Assembly: GCA_029255605.1 (NCBI GenBank)
Contig: JANLJF010000062.1
Coordinates: 1-50,073 of the forward strand
Direction: 5' to 3'
Source of the DNA: Azovibrio restrictus
GTDB lineage: Bacteria > Bacteroidota > Bacteroidia > Chitinophagales > Chitinophagaceae
DNA: 50,073 bases
Numbering within the stretch: the first letter of the stretch is position 1; the number at the start of each line of letters is the position of its first letter. This document shows positions 17,671-27,719 of the stretch, piece by piece. The notes beneath the pieces were generated by a model that made no database searches, had not been told where the DNA came from, and was given only the letters and a program-made list of their open reading frames with translations. The translations under genes were made by a program, and so were the position numbers.

Positions 17671-19095
17671 CTAACACTCTGGCAAGCTGATAGGTATATG
17701 CATAGCCAGTCCGCCTTCAGCCGTTTCTTTATACTTATGGTTCATATCCAACGCGGTTGCCCACATGGTATTTACCACGTTATCTAAAGACACACGTGCA
17801 TTATCGGGGTTGCTTTGCAGTGCCAGTTGCGATGCCGTAATGGCTTTGATAGCGCCCATTGTATTACGTTCTATACATGGCACCTGCACCAGCCCGCCTA
17901 CAGGGTCGCAGGTAAGGCCCAGGTGGTGCTCCATAGCTATCTCCGCGGCCATCAGGCATTGGCGGACATTACCGCCCAAACATTCTGTGAGCGCAGCCGC
18001 CGCCATCGATGAGGAAACGCCTATTTCTGCCTGGCAGCCACCCATAGCAGCCGATAGTGTAGCACCCTTCTTAAAGATGCTGCCTATTTCAGATGCCGTA
18101 AGCAGGAATTGGATGATTTTTTCATCATCATAACCATCGCAGAAGGCGATGTAATATTGAAGCACCGCCGGCACTACACCCGCAGCACCATTGGTAGGTG
18201 CCGTTACCACGCGGCTGAAGGAGGCATTCTCTTCATTTACTGCCAGGGCAAAACAGCTTACCCAATCCAGCGTATATTGAAAGCCTTGTCCGCCACTGCG
18301 TATGGCATCTATCCATTCTTTATAATTGCTATATGCACGCCCCTGCAGCAGTTTTTTATTCAGTCCTGCTGCACGTCGTGTTACATGTAGCCCACCCGGC
18401 AGCTCACCAGATATATGGCACCCGCGATAGGTACAGTCACGCATCACTTCCCATATCTTCAGCACTCCGGCTTTGGTAGCAGCCTCGCTGCGCCAGGCAT
18501 GCTCATTTTCCATCACTACTTCCGATATGCTCAACCCCGTTTTCCGGCACCAGTGCAGCAGGTCTTTTGCATTATCTATCGGGAAGGGAAGCTCAATGTT
18601 ATTCGATGCGCCACCTTCTTCACCTTCCTTCACCACAAAACCTCCACCTATAGAATAATATGTTTCGGCTATCTCTTCCCCGTCATCAAACGAGCACAGG
18701 AAAGTGACTGCATTCGGGTGGTACGGCAGGCTTTCATTCATCAGGAATACCACATCTACCGCAGGGTCAAAATCTATTTCCTTTTCCAGCCCCAGCATCA
18801 TTTTCTTCTTTCCCCCTATTTCCATGATGCGCGGACCTATCTGGTTCACATCAAATGTTACAGGGTCTTCACCATTCAGGCCCAGTATCACCGCCACATC
18901 CGTACCGTGGCCCTTACCTGTTTTCGCCAGTGAGCCGTATAGCAGTACACGCACAGATTTTACATGCGCTATGCCTTTCTGCCTGATGGTATTTACAAAA
19001 CGCTCTGCGGCACGCCACGGGCCAAGGGTGTGCGAACTGCTGGGGCCTACTCCTATCTTAAAAATATCGAATACCGATATATTTTCTTTTTTCAC
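17671..19095 (-). CDS. sdaA: L-serine ammonia-lyase (serine dehydratase), single chain, iron-sulfur type
   Basis: Converts L-serine to pyruvate and ammonia in the cytoplasm. The 474-residue protein joins the beta domain ([16 protein letters not shown] at residues 12-27) and the alpha domain in one chain, as in E. coli SdaA/SdaB. The iron-sulfur cysteines are visible in [16 protein letters not shown] and [18 protein letters not shown] is a further conserved block. It stands between the DUF3857 genes and the fasciclin gene, whose terminator at 19115-19140 lies just before its start, so it must have its own promoter in the 30-40 bases there. Confidence 0.95.
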   Translation of the reverse strand: MKKENISVFDIFKIGVGPSSSHTLGPWRAAERFVNTIRQKGIAHVKSVRVLLYGSLAKTGKGHGTDVAVILGLNGEDPVTFDVNQIGPRIMEIGGKKKMMLGLEKEIDFDPAVDVVFLMNESLPYHPNAVTFLCSFDDGEEIAETYYSIGGGFVVKEGEEGGASNNIELPFPIDNAKDLLHWCRKTGLSISEVVMENEHAWRSEAATKAGVLKIWEVMRDCTYRGCHISGELPGGLHVTRRAAGLNKKLLQGRAYSNYKEWIDAIRSGGQGFQYTLDWVSCFALAVNEENASFSRVVTAPTNGAAGVVPAVLQYYIAFCDGYDDEKIIQFLLTASEIGSIFKKGATLSAAMGGCQAEIGVSSSMAAAALTECLGGNVRQCLMAAEIAMEHHLGLTCDPVGGLVQVPCIERNTMGAIKAITASQLALQSNPDNARVSLDNVVNTMWATALDMNHKYKETAEGGLAMHIPISLPEC

Positions 19096-19114
19096 TGCTT
19101 GAGGTGGTATTAAT

Positions 19115-19140
19115 AAAAAAGGGGAAATATAAATTTCCCC
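19115..19140 (-). terminator. Terminator of the fasciclin gene
   Basis: On the minus strand GGGGAAATTTATATTTCCCC is followed by six T. The stem is 8 bp. Confidence 0.75.
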
Positions 19141-19185
19141 CTAAAGATACTATGAAGCTCACAAAAAATTGTTCACTATTCCTTA

Positions 19186-19746
19186 TTACGGCATCAGCAC
19201 ATGGTCTATCACATGTATCACACCATTTTTCTGGTTCACATCAGCAATCGTCACTTTAGCAGTACCACCTTTCGCATCTTTTACCCATACGCTGCCGTCT
19301 TTCATCATAAAGGTCAGTTCTTCGCCTTGCACGGTTTTAGCCGTTGTTTTGCCGCCATCCGCCTTTATCCTGGCCATCAGTTCTTTAGCATTCCATTTGC
19401 CCGGCACCACGTGGTAAGTAAGTACCGATGTCAGCTGTCCTTTATTCTCCGGTTTCAGCAGGTTATCTACCGCACCCTTTGGCAGCATATTAAATGCCGC
19501 ATTCGTTGGCGCAAATACCGTGAACGGGCCATCCCCTTGCAGCGTTTCTACCAAGCCTGCAGCTTTCACCGCCGCTACCAGCGTAGTATGGTCTTTAGAG
19601 TTTACGGCGTTCTCTACAATATTTTTAGATGGGTACATCGCAGCCCCGCCTACCATCACCGTTTTCTCTCCTTTGGCAAAAACCTGTGCAGGTGCAAATG
19701 CCACCGCAGCTATTGCCAATGCAGGTATTAACATGATACGTTTCAT
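19186..19746 (-). CDS. Secreted fasciclin-domain protein
   Basis: The 186-residue protein has a signal peptide (hydrophobic 4-20, cleavage near VFAKG) and one FAS1 domain covering about residues 38-186. The two FAS1 signature blocks are clear: GPFTVFAPTNAAFNMLP around 75-92 and the end VIHVIDHVLMP. FAS1 domains usually mediate adhesion or bind small molecules in the periplasm or at the surface. It is a single gene with its own terminator. Confidence 0.92.
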   Translation of the reverse strand: MKRIMLIPALAIAAVAFAPAQVFAKGEKTVMVGGAAMYPSKNIVENAVNSKDHTTLVAAVKAAGLVETLQGDGPFTVFAPTNAAFNMLPKGAVDNLLKPENKGQLTSVLTYHVVPGKWNAKELMARIKADGGKTTAKTVQGEELTFMMKDGSVWVKDAKGGTAKVTIADVNQKNGVIHVIDHVLMP

Positions 19747-19833
19747 ACATCTGTTGTTTTATTGGTTAATAATTGTGTTACAGATACAGATACGCGCTGT
19801 TTTTATTTTTGGTTTTGCCAATGCTTAAAAAAA

Positions 19834-19871
19834 TAAAAAAACGCCCAGCAAGGCTTTCCTGCAGGGCGTTT
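19834..19871 (-). terminator. Terminator of sppA
   Basis: On the minus strand AAACGCCC and GGGCGTTT form the outer 8-bp stem, with an inner pairing of CCTGC and GCAAGG, followed by a run of seven T and a second T run. Confidence 0.8.
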
Positions 19872-19893
19872 CCACACTATTATTTTTTTATAC

Positions 19894-21675
19894 CTATTGC
19901 GTATTCATTTGAAATGGCAGCAACATCATCAGTTTACCATTCATGTTTTTCAGTTGCTTAATGTGCTTATACCATTCATACTCCGTACCCAGTTCTTTTT
20001 CTACAGCTGTTTTCACCATAGCGGCTGCAGCGGTGTTACCATTCAGCCTGCGTATCATGGTTTCAAACCTGTCAATCGGTTCAGGGTAGGTAACTACTTT
20101 ATAGTCTTTCACCTTCGCTAGTGTTGCGGCGCTTGCTATGGCCCTGTCCAGTCCGCCCAGTGCGTCTACCAGTTTTATTTGCAGGGCATCCGTACCGCTC
20201 CATACACGTCCTTGGGCTATGCTGTCTACATCTGCTACTGTCATTTTACGGCCGGCGGCAACCCTGCTCTTGAATATTTCGTATATATTATCTACAGAGT
20301 GCTGCATGCGTGCCGCCTCATCGGCAGTAAGGGGGCGTATACCATTCGGGAAGTCTGCATACGGTGCATTCTTCACACCATCAAATGTTACACCCAGCTT
20401 GTTTTTCATCAGTTTCTCGGTGTTAAACATCATGGTGAACACGCCTATGCTGCCCGTAATGGTATTCGGCATGGCAAAGATGCTATCAGCCTGGCAAGCT
20501 ATATAGTAACCACCCGATGCCGCCACATCACCCATCGATACCACCAATGGTTTCTTCTGTTTCAGCAGGTGCAGTTCCCGCAGTATCACATCCGATGCCA
20601 GCGCGCTGCCACCCGGCGAGTTCACACGCATTACCACTGCCTTTATCTTATCGTTATTGCGCACAGCGCGTATGCTTTCAATAAAATCCTGCGATGCTAT
20701 CTGGTAATCATCATCGCCTTCACCATCTATAATGCTGCCTTCTGCATACAGTACGGCTATGCGTGTATCACCTTTAGCACCACCCCTCACATGCTGTGCA
20801 TACTCATCCAGCGATATGTATTTTATCTTGTCCTTATCCTTTACATCTGTCTTCGCTTTGATACGGCTTTCTACCTGGTCCCAATACGTGAGGCCATCTA
20901 CCAGCTTATGCTTCAGCGCATCGTTCGGAAATTCTATAGCACCGGTATTTACCAGCGTTTGTATAGCTGCAGTATCCTGCTTGCTATGCGTAGCCACGGC
21001 GTTAATAAATTCAATCCAGAAGTCTTTCTGAAACTCTGCTACCTGCAAGCGGTTAGCATCGCTCATCTTTTCCGCACGGAAAGGCTCAGTAGCACTTTTA
21101 AATTTACCGGCATAAAATATCTCCGGCTCTACTTCCAGTTTATCTAATGTTCCTTTGAAGAAAGGCATTATAGTTGCAAAACCTTTCAGCTCCATATCGC
21201 CCACCGGGTTCAGATAAATGCTGTCTGCCGATGTAGCTACATAGTATGCTGCCTGCGATATATTCTCGCCATAGGCATATACAAATTTGCCGCTCTTTTT
21301 AAATGTTTTTATCGACTGGCGCAGCTGTTGCAGCGTAGCCCAGCCATTAGGCGTAGGTTGCAGCTTTATCAGTATGCCTTTAATGTTCTTATCATCGGCT
21401 GCTTTTTCTATAGCACGGGTGGCATCATACAGACCGGGGTTGTATGAGCTGCCGCTGGCAAAAAAGGCTAGGGAATTGCTCTCGCTCTGCTCATGAAACC
21501 TGCTCTTCAGGTCTATCACCAGTACGCTGTTTTGTGCCACTACCACTTCCGGTTCCGCTTTCATGGATTTAGATACCGCAGCTACCATTAGCCCTATTAC
21601 CACGCCAAATATGATAACACCGGTCACGATCATCGCCAGCATCGAGGCGAAAAACATTTTAAAAAATTGTTTCAT
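19894..21675 (-). CDS. sppA: Signal peptide peptidase SppA, 67K (double-domain) type
   Basis: SppA is a membrane-bound serine peptidase that degrades cleaved signal peptides on the periplasmic side. The 593-residue length fits the two-domain form. One membrane anchor lies at about residues 12-35. The general-base lysine is K193 in GKFKSATEPF in the N-terminal half and the nucleophile is S387 in DVAASGGYY in the C-terminal half, as in the E. coli enzyme. MRVNSPGG at about 349-356 is the conserved oxyanion region. A TATATTTG box lies at 21721-21728, 45 bases before the ATG, and a strong terminator follows the gene. Confidence 0.95.
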   Translation of the reverse strand: MKQFFKMFFASMLAMIVTGVIIFGVVIGLMVAAVSKSMKAEPEVVVAQNSVLVIDLKSRFHEQSESNSLAFFASGSSYNPGLYDATRAIEKAADDKNIKGILIKLQPTPNGWATLQQLRQSIKTFKKSGKFVYAYGENISQAAYYVATSADSIYLNPVGDMELKGFATIMPFFKGTLDKLEVEPEIFYAGKFKSATEPFRAEKMSDANRLQVAEFQKDFWIEFINAVATHSKQDTAAIQTLVNTGAIEFPNDALKHKLVDGLTYWDQVESRIKAKTDVKDKDKIKYISLDEYAQHVRGGAKGDTRIAVLYAEGSIIDGEGDDDYQIASQDFIESIRAVRNNDKIKAVVMRVNSPGGSALASDVILRELHLLKQKKPLVVSMGDVAASGGYYIACQADSIFAMPNTITGSIGVFTMMFNTEKLMKNKLGVTFDGVKNAPYADFPNGIRPLTADEAARMQHSVDNIYEIFKSRVAAGRKMTVADVDSIAQGRVWSGTDALQIKLVDALGGLDRAIASAATLAKVKDYKVVTYPEPIDRFETMIRRLNGNTAAAAMVKTAVEKELGTEYEWYKHIKQLKNMNGKLMMLLPFQMNTQ

Positions 21676-21720
21676 CAGTTGTTTTCTTTGAGTTCAGAAT
21701 ACTTGGTTATTTGAACGTAG

Positions 21721-21728
21721 CAAATATA
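21721..21728 (-). promoter_or_regulatory. -7 promoter box of sppA
   Basis: TATATTTG on the minus strand matches TAnnTTTG. The nearest TTG upstream leaves a 25-base spacer, longer than ideal. Confidence 0.4.
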
Positions 21729-21816
21729 CACGCTTAAATTATCGCCCCTGTAGCAATAATCGGTAAACAGGGGGGAATTAGGGGGTAAATGGCGGTTTGA
21801 TAAGTATCTTTATCCT

Positions 21817-22383
21817 ATGAAGCATTGCTGCTTGTTGTTTATCTGTTTGCTGACGGCCCTTCATATGCAGGCGCAGCAACTCATCTGGCCTGCAAAAAAG
21901 GTAGAAAGGGCATACGAGATCGTTTTGAAGAACCCGCGGGCTATCATTTCCCAAATGCAATACCTGGAGGCATTCCCTAAAGACAGGGAAACTTTCATAG
22001 CCGTCTTCAACCCCGATGATAATAAACAGCTCTATAGTGTAAGCACTGAACATATGGCATTGCTGCAAACCATTGCGGGAAACCTGCCCGATAGTGTATT
22101 GCGCATTGGTCTCGGCATTTGCAAAACAGCAAAATGGAGCAGTGGGCCTGTGGATAAACTACAGCATGTAATGCTATCGGTTGCTGCTGCCAATCCAGAA
22201 TCTTTTGTGAATGAGATATACCTGCTGAAAAGAAAAGAACGAGAAGCTGCCGTTGCCTTCCTGGCCGATGTGGAAAACAACCCACCATGCACTGAATACA
22301 AAGCGCTGGCGGATACGCTGCAAAAAATAGGCGCCCACAACATTGCGGGCCTGCTCACACGGTCGAAGGTAAACACACACTAA
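21817..22383 (+). CDS. Secreted protein of unknown function
   Basis: A 188-residue protein with a signal peptide (CLLFICLLTALHMQAQ, cleavage after AQ). The mature part looks alpha-helical and mostly polar. I recognise no family. TATCTTTA at 21805-21812 is one base off the -7 consensus and lies only 4 bases before the ATG, so the mRNA may be leaderless. The next gene, a methyltransferase, starts 2 bases after the stop, so they are probably co-transcribed. Confidence 0.6.
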   Translation: MKHCCLLFICLLTALHMQAQQLIWPAKKVERAYEIVLKNPRAIISQMQYLEAFPKDRETFIAVFNPDDNKQLYSVSTEHMALLQTIAGNLPDSVLRIGLGICKTAKWSSGPVDKLQHVMLSVAAANPESFVNEIYLLKRKEREAAVAFLADVENNPPCTEYKALADTLQKIGAHNIAGLLTRSKVNTH

Positions 22384-22385
22384 CG

Positions 22386-23174
22386 ATGAATGAACCGATA
22401 TATAACACCATAGGAACGGGCTATAACACTACCCGCCGTGCCGATCCATACCTTGCCGGCAGGCTATTTGAATTGATAAATGGCAATGCAGAGGGCTTGT
22501 TCCTCGATATAGGCTGCGGTACAGGCAACTATCTTGTGGCACTGGAAGAAAAAGGCATGCACTTTTACGGTGTAGACCCATCTGAAAAAATGCTGAGCGT
22601 CGCGCGCACCAAAAGCAGCAAGGCAACTTTCATACAAGGCAAAGCAGAAGCCTTACCCATCGAAAATAATTACTTCGACGGCGCTATGGGCAATTTCACC
22701 TTGCATCATTGGGATGATATACAAAGCGGGCTGCGTGAACTGTACCGTGTACTGAAGCCCGGTGCAAATCTGGTATTCCTCAGCTTCACCCCACAGCAAT
22801 TGCTAAACTATTGGCTCTGCCATTACTTTCCCAAGATGATGCAGCTATCATCGCAGGTGATACCGGAATGGGATGCAATGGAAACCATGCTGAAGAACGC
22901 TGGCTTTAAAGACATCGCCACTGAAAAATACTTTGTGCACGATGATTTGCAGGACCATTTTCTCTATTCCAACAAGCGCAGGCCCGAACGCTACCTCGAT
23001 CCGGCCGTACGCAATGGTGCATCCTCCTTCACCGCATTTTCTACACCCGAAGAATTGGAAGCAGGATTAATAGCATTAGAGGCCGATATACAGTCCGGAA
23101 AGATAAATGAAGTGATGCAGCAGTATAGCGATGAACTGGGCGATTATTTGTTTATAAAGGCGGTGAAGAACTAA
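22386..23174 (+). CDS. Class I SAM-dependent methyltransferase (UbiE/COQ5-like fold)
   Basis: The 262-residue protein has motif I LDIGCGTGNYL at about 39-49, an acidic end of strand 2 in GVDPSEKML, motif II in FDGAMGNFTLHHW and motif III LKPGANLVFLSF. It should transfer a methyl group from S-adenosylmethionine; the substrate is not evident and ArsM- or UbiE-like roles are not supported by any extra motif. It starts 2 bases after the secreted protein gene. Confidence 0.85.
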   Translation: MNEPIYNTIGTGYNTTRRADPYLAGRLFELINGNAEGLFLDIGCGTGNYLVALEEKGMHFYGVDPSEKMLSVARTKSSKATFIQGKAEALPIENNYFDGAMGNFTLHHWDDIQSGLRELYRVLKPGANLVFLSFTPQQLLNYWLCHYFPKMMQLSSQVIPEWDAMETMLKNAGFKDIATEKYFVHDDLQDHFLYSNKRRPERYLDPAVRNGASSFTAFSTPEELEAGLIALEADIQSGKINEVMQQYSDELGDYLFIKAVKN

Positions 23175-23212
23175 ATGATGATATTATCTTTAAGATAATA
23201 AATCATTATCAC

Positions 23213-24202
23213 ATGCCGCAACCCAACAAAGTAAAGTTTGACTGGTGGTTTTATATCGTACCGGTCCTGTTCGTATTATTCGCTTTATTTCATTACGGAC
23301 TGTATAATGCACCCGGCCCCATACGGCTTGTTATATATTATTTAGGTCCGCTGTCGGTGAGTGCACTTGCTATTCTCTTCATCTTTATAGGCATCATACA
23401 TGCACTGGTAAAAAGGCCTTTTCTAAATAAAAAAAGGCTTATCAGCTTTGGCTTGCTGCTGTTGTTCCCCATCAGCTTTGTTGTGCTTATGAATACCAAC
23501 GGAAATATTATGGCCGCATTCCCATCTACACATGCCAACTATAAAAGTAAAGTCCGCTACAGGTTGCCATTGGATGGTGATATTGCCGTAGCATGGGGCG
23601 GCAATAGTGCGGACGTAAACTACCACGTAATAGCTCCTGACCAGCGGTGGGCTTACGATTTATTAGTAATAAAGAACGGCTCCACACACACGGGTAGCGG
23701 CAAGAATGTGGAAGATTATTATTGCTATAACCTACCCATATTATCTCCGGCAGATGGGAAAGTGGTAGCGGTGTACGATAAAATGCAAAATGTAAAAATT
23801 GGCGAGCTGGGCGCCGAACCTGCGCATGGCAACCATGTAATCATAGAAACTGCACCTAAGGAGTACATGATATTATGCCACATGAAACCAAAATCCATAC
23901 TTGTAAAAAAAGGTGATGTAGTAGAACAAGGACAGGAGATAGGTCGGGTCGGCAATAGTGGCAATACATCAGAGCCGCACCTGCATGTGCATCTGCAAGA
24001 CAGCAAACAGCTTTCCTTCGGTGAAGGCATACCCCTATATTTCAGTAATTACTACAAAAACAATCAATTAATTGAAAGAGGGATGCCGCAAGGCGGTGTT
24101 GACCGTAACAATAAGTTGATAGGTGATGTGGTGAGGAACGCCTCCGAAGCTGCTGTCGTCAAAAATCTATCTTTGCATACCACTCATGCACCGATACAGT
24201 GA
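23213..24202 (+). CDS. Membrane-anchored M23 (LytM-like) metallopeptidase
   Basis: The 329-residue protein has three hydrophobic segments in the first 105 residues (about 12-30, 42-65, 80-97) and a C-terminal M23 domain. Zinc-binding elements are HGNHVIIE and the HLHVH motif in SEPHLHVHLQD; WAYDLLV may supply the first aspartate. Such enzymes cut peptidoglycan cross-bridges or, if inactive, activate amidases. A three-helix anchor before M23 is unusual compared with the single anchor of most family members. It has its own gap of 38 bases from the methyltransferase gene. Confidence 0.85.
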   Translation: MPQPNKVKFDWWFYIVPVLFVLFALFHYGLYNAPGPIRLVIYYLGPLSVSALAILFIFIGIIHALVKRPFLNKKRLISFGLLLLFPISFVVLMNTNGNIMAAFPSTHANYKSKVRYRLPLDGDIAVAWGGNSADVNYHVIAPDQRWAYDLLVIKNGSTHTGSGKNVEDYYCYNLPILSPADGKVVAVYDKMQNVKIGELGAEPAHGNHVIIETAPKEYMILCHMKPKSILVKKGDVVEQGQEIGRVGNSGNTSEPHLHVHLQDSKQLSFGEGIPLYFSNYYKNNQLIERGMPQGGVDRNNKLIGDVVRNASEAAVVKNLSLHTTHAPIQ

Positions 24203-24234
24203 TGGGTATTATTTATAACAGCAACTAAGCAAAC

Positions 24235-24762
24235 ATGCATCGGGAGATACTACAGGTTATTCAGGGCGATATTACAAAAGTAGAAGTGGATGCGATAGTA
24301 AATGCAGCTAACACATCATTACTGGGTGGCGGCGGTGTAGATGGTGCTATTCATCGTGCCGGCGGCAGTGCCATACTGGAGGCATGCATCAAAATAAGGA
24401 ATAAGCAAGGCGGTTGCAATGTAGGCGAAGCCGTGATAACAACTGCCGGCAACCTTCCTGCAAAATTTGTCATCCATACCGTTGGCCCCGTGTGGAATGG
24501 TGGCGATAGCAATGAAGTAGCTTTGCTGGCATCGGCTTACAGCAACAGTCTAAAGTTGGCCATCGACAACAATGTGCAAACCATTGCATTCCCAAATATC
24601 AGTACGGGTATTTACAGGTTCCCTAAAGAAAGGGCTGCGGCTATTGCTATCCGTACGGTTTCAGACTTTATAAGGAACAACAGCTTTACCAAAATCGCAT
24701 TCGTTTGTTTTGACGAAGAAAACTATCAGCTGTATAATAACATCTTAAAATCCGGCGCGTAA
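24235..24762 (+). CDS. Macrodomain protein (O-acetyl-ADP-ribose deacetylase-like)
   Basis: A 175-residue single macrodomain of the YmdB/MacroD type. [24 protein letters not shown] at about 22-45 contains the ADP-ribose-binding asparagines and glycine loop, and [12 protein letters not shown] is the second binding loop. It should hydrolyse O-acetyl-ADP-ribose or remove mono-ADP-ribose from proteins. It stops 4 bases before folK, so the two are likely co-transcribed. No ADP-ribosyltransferase is seen nearby. Confidence 0.9.
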   Translation: MHREILQVIQGDITKVEVDAIVNAANTSLLGGGGVDGAIHRAGGSAILEACIKIRNKQGGCNVGEAVITTAGNLPAKFVIHTVGPVWNGGDSNEVALLASAYSNSLKLAIDNNVQTIAFPNISTGIYRFPKERAAAIAIRTVSDFIRNNSFTKIAFVCFDEENYQLYNNILKSGA

Positions 24763-24766
24763 GAGA

Positions 24767-25264
24767 ATGTCTGAAATATCAAACACCACCCACCTCCTCC
24801 TCGGCAGCAACGAAGGCAATCGCATGGACTGGTTTGAAAAAGCTATGCAACAAATCGAGCAAACCGTAGGCAAAATCGTTGCTAAGTCTTCTCTTTACGA
24901 AACCGCCGCTTGGGGGCTCGAAGACCAGCCCGATTTCCTGAATATGGCAATATGCGTTGAAACCACATTATCGCCGCAAGAACTGTTAGCTGCCATTCAG
25001 CAGGTAGAATTGAACCTGGGCCGCCAGCGCACACTAAAATGGGGACAGCGCACATTGGATATAGACATCCTCTTTTACAATCATGATGTAATAAATGACC
25101 CGCAGCTTACAATCCCCCATCCGCTGCTGCAGGAGCGGCGTTTCGCCCTTTCTCCACTGGCAGATATTGCCCCGGACTTTATCCATCCAATTCTTAACAA
25201 AACGATAGCGCAATTGCTCGAAGACTGCACAGACCCGCTCCCCGCCACACTTATCGCAGATTAA
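24767..25264 (+). CDS. folK: 2-amino-4-hydroxy-6-hydroxymethyldihydropteridine pyrophosphokinase
   Basis: HPPK moves pyrophosphate from ATP to the pterin alcohol in folate synthesis. The 165-residue protein has the family blocks LLLGSNEGNR near the start, SSLYETAAWG, QPDFLNMA, and the signature RTLDIDILFYN with the two magnesium-binding aspartates, followed by IPHPLLQERRFALSPL. It lies 4 bases after the macrodomain gene. A GCAAGCT/AGCTTGC hairpin at 25275-25299 follows but has no adjacent T run. Confidence 0.95.
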   Translation: MSEISNTTHLLLGSNEGNRMDWFEKAMQQIEQTVGKIVAKSSLYETAAWGLEDQPDFLNMAICVETTLSPQELLAAIQQVELNLGRQRTLKWGQRTLDIDILFYNHDVINDPQLTIPHPLLQERRFALSPLADIAPDFIHPILNKTIAQLLEDCTDPLPATLIAD

Positions 25265-25427
25265 AACATTAACCGGCAAGCTGTTATTAAAAAAGCTTGC
25301 ATATTAGATTTATCTTTTTTAACTTGATATTCGTTAATTTCGCACGCCTTCAGGAGGGCCGCTGCTTCACGTTTTATTAAATATTGCGGATGATTTGACC
25401 TTTACCTCTGGTAAAAAATTGTGATAT

Positions 25428-27647
25428 ATGGGTGCTGTTACCTCGAAATCAAAACTAAACCTTAAAAAGTCGTTACAGGAGCATTTTGGCTTTGATGCTT
25501 TTAAAGGGGATCAAGAGAAAATTATTAAAAGTATCCTTTCGGGTACCGATACATTCGTCATCATGCCTACAGGCGGTGGTAAGTCACTTTGCTATCAATT
25601 ACCGGCGCTGCTCAGCGAGGGGGTTGCTATCATCGTATCGCCGCTGATAGCCCTGATGAAAAACCAGGTAGACCTGATACGCGGCTACAGCAGTAAAGAC
25701 CATGTGGCGCACTTCCTCAATTCTACCCTCACCAAAGCACAACAGAAAAAGGTAAAGACCGACCTGCTGGAAGGCCGCACCAAGATGCTGTATGTAGCAC
25801 CTGAAACACTTACCAAACAAGAGAATATCGACTTCTTCTCCGATATGAATATATCATTCGTAGCGGTAGATGAGGCGCACTGTATATCTGAATGGGGCCA
25901 CGATTTCCGTCCGGAGTATCGCAAACTGCGCGATATGATAGAAGAGATAAATCCCAACCTGCCTATCATTGCACTGACGGCGACGGCCACACCCAAAGTG
26001 CAGGATGATATAGTAAAGAACCTCGCCCTTCGCGAGCCTAGTATATTCGTATCCTCCTTCAATCGCCCCAACCTGTATTATGAAATAATGCCGAAGGGGA
26101 ATAAAGAGCAGGTGCTGAAAAGCATTGTGAAGTTCATCCACACTATGAAGGGCAAGAGCGGTATCATCTATACCCTCAACCGAAAAACAACGGAAGAACT
26201 GGCCAGCACGCTGCAGGCCAATGGCATATCTGCCGTAGCTTACCACGCGGGGTTGGATGCCGGTGTGCGTGCACAAAGGCAAGACCAGTTCCTGATGGAA
26301 GATGTGGATGTGATAGTAGCTACTATAGCCTTCGGCATGGGTATTGACAAGCCCGATGTAAGGTTTGTAATACACTTCAACATACCTAAGTCGCTGGAAA
26401 ACTACTACCAGGAAACAGGCCGTGCCGGCCGCGATGGGCTGGAAGGCAAGTGTATACTATACTACTCTCATAAAGATGTGCAGAAGCTGGAACACCTGAT
26501 GCGCGATAAGCCTTTGAGCGAACGCGAAATGGGTGCACAACTGATATCTGAAACCGTAGCCTATGCCGAAAGCGGTGTATGCCGTCGCAAGCTATTGCTG
26601 CACTACTTTGGCGAAGAGCTGAAACAAGATAACTGCGGTAATTGCGACAACTGCCTGAACCCGAAAGAAAAACTGGAAGTACGCGATAGCTCTAAGATAG
26701 TGCTGGATGCCATCAATGAGTTGGACGAACGCTTTAATATAGACTACGTAGTAAACGTAATACTGGGTAAGATCAACCCGCAGATAAAGACCTTCCGCCA
26801 CGATAAACTGAAATCGTTTGGCAGCGGCCTTATCATGGAAATGGAAGCCAATTTCTGGTATTCTCTCATCCGCCAGATGATGCTGGAAGGCTTGGTGCGT
26901 AAGGATATTGAAGAGTATGGCCTGCTGAAGATAACAGACAAGGGACATAAATTCCTGAAGAAGCCATTTTCTATCATGGTAGTGCTGAACCACAACTATG
27001 AAGATGCCGATGGTGATGATGAGGAAGTAAGCGGTGCCGGTGGTACGGCTGCTGCCGACCCTGTGCTGTTTGATATGCTGAAAGACCTGCGCCGCCAGGT
27101 AGCTAAAGAAAAGAACCTGCCGCCATTCGTTATCTTCCTCGAAAACTCGCTGGAAGATATGGCTATCAGCTATCCTACCACAATGGAAGAGCTGGAGAAG
27201 ATACAAGGTGTGAGCAAGGGTAAGGCGATACGTTACGGTAAGAAGTTCGTAGAGCTTATCAGGAAGTATGTAGAAGATAACAACATAGAAAGGCCCGATG
27301 ATTTTGTGATGAAGAGCGTGGTGAATAAGAGCGGCATGAAGGTCTTTATCATACAGAACATAGATAAGAAGATACCGCTGGAAACCATAGCCCGCAATAA
27401 AGACCTGAGCCTGCAAGACCTGTTGGTAGAAATGGAAACCATCGTGGCCAGCGGCACCAAGCTAAACCTGGACTATTGCCTGGAACAGGAACTGGATGAG
27501 TACGAACAGGAAGACATCTTCGACTTCTTCCGCGGCAGCCATGATGACGACCTGGATAGCGCTTACGAAGAGTTTAAAGACAGGGATGTGACCATAGAGC
27601 AACTGCAGATGATGCGCATCAAGTTTATGAGCGAATACGCTAACTAA
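25428..27647 (+). CDS. recQ: ATP-dependent DNA helicase RecQ
   Basis: RecQ unwinds recombination and repair intermediates in the 3' to 5' direction. The 739-residue protein has the helicase motifs (MPTGGGKS Walker A, VDEAHCISEWGHDFRPEY motif II, GRAGRDG motif VI), a RecQ zinc site (CRR, CGNCDNC), a winged-helix domain and an HRDC domain around 560-635. About 100 residues follow HRDC, with a helical, acidic end; this longer form is common in Bacteroidota. The 163 bases before the gene hold a small TTTACC/GGTAAA hairpin at 25400-25414 but no clear promoter. A terminator follows. Confidence 0.95.
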   Translation: MGAVTSKSKLNLKKSLQEHFGFDAFKGDQEKIIKSILSGTDTFVIMPTGGGKSLCYQLPALLSEGVAIIVSPLIALMKNQVDLIRGYSSKDHVAHFLNSTLTKAQQKKVKTDLLEGRTKMLYVAPETLTKQENIDFFSDMNISFVAVDEAHCISEWGHDFRPEYRKLRDMIEEINPNLPIIALTATATPKVQDDIVKNLALREPSIFVSSFNRPNLYYEIMPKGNKEQVLKSIVKFIHTMKGKSGIIYTLNRKTTEELASTLQANGISAVAYHAGLDAGVRAQRQDQFLMEDVDVIVATIAFGMGIDKPDVRFVIHFNIPKSLENYYQETGRAGRDGLEGKCILYYSHKDVQKLEHLMRDKPLSEREMGAQLISETVAYAESGVCRRKLLLHYFGEELKQDNCGNCDNCLNPKEKLEVRDSSKIVLDAINELDERFNIDYVVNVILGKINPQIKTFRHDKLKSFGSGLIMEMEANFWYSLIRQMMLEGLVRKDIEEYGLLKITDKGHKFLKKPFSIMVVLNHNYEDADGDDEEVSGAGGTAAADPVLFDMLKDLRRQVAKEKNLPPFVIFLENSLEDMAISYPTTMEELEKIQGVSKGKAIRYGKKFVELIRKYVEDNNIERPDDFVMKSVVNKSGMKVFIIQNIDKKIPLETIARNKDLSLQDLLVEMETIVASGTKLNLDYCLEQELDEYEQEDIFDFFRGSHDDDLDSAYEEFKDRDVTIEQLQMMRIKFMSEYAN

Positions 27648-27665
27648 TAAGAAGATAACCACTGT

Positions 27666-27690
27666 AAACCGTAGCTTTTAGCTGCGGTTT
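27666..27690 (+). terminator. Terminator of recQ
   Basis: AAACCGTAGC and GCTGCGGTTT form a 10-bp stem with one mismatch around TTTTA, followed by ATTTATTTT. Confidence 0.7.
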
Positions 27691-27719
27691 ATTTATTTTA
27701 GCCCATTCAACCTTGCCTG

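Noticed and set aside
20179-21147. 322-codon plus-strand frame opposite sppA
   Set aside because: Antisense to a clear SppA gene; high tyrosine, histidine and cysteine content is typical of an antisense frame.
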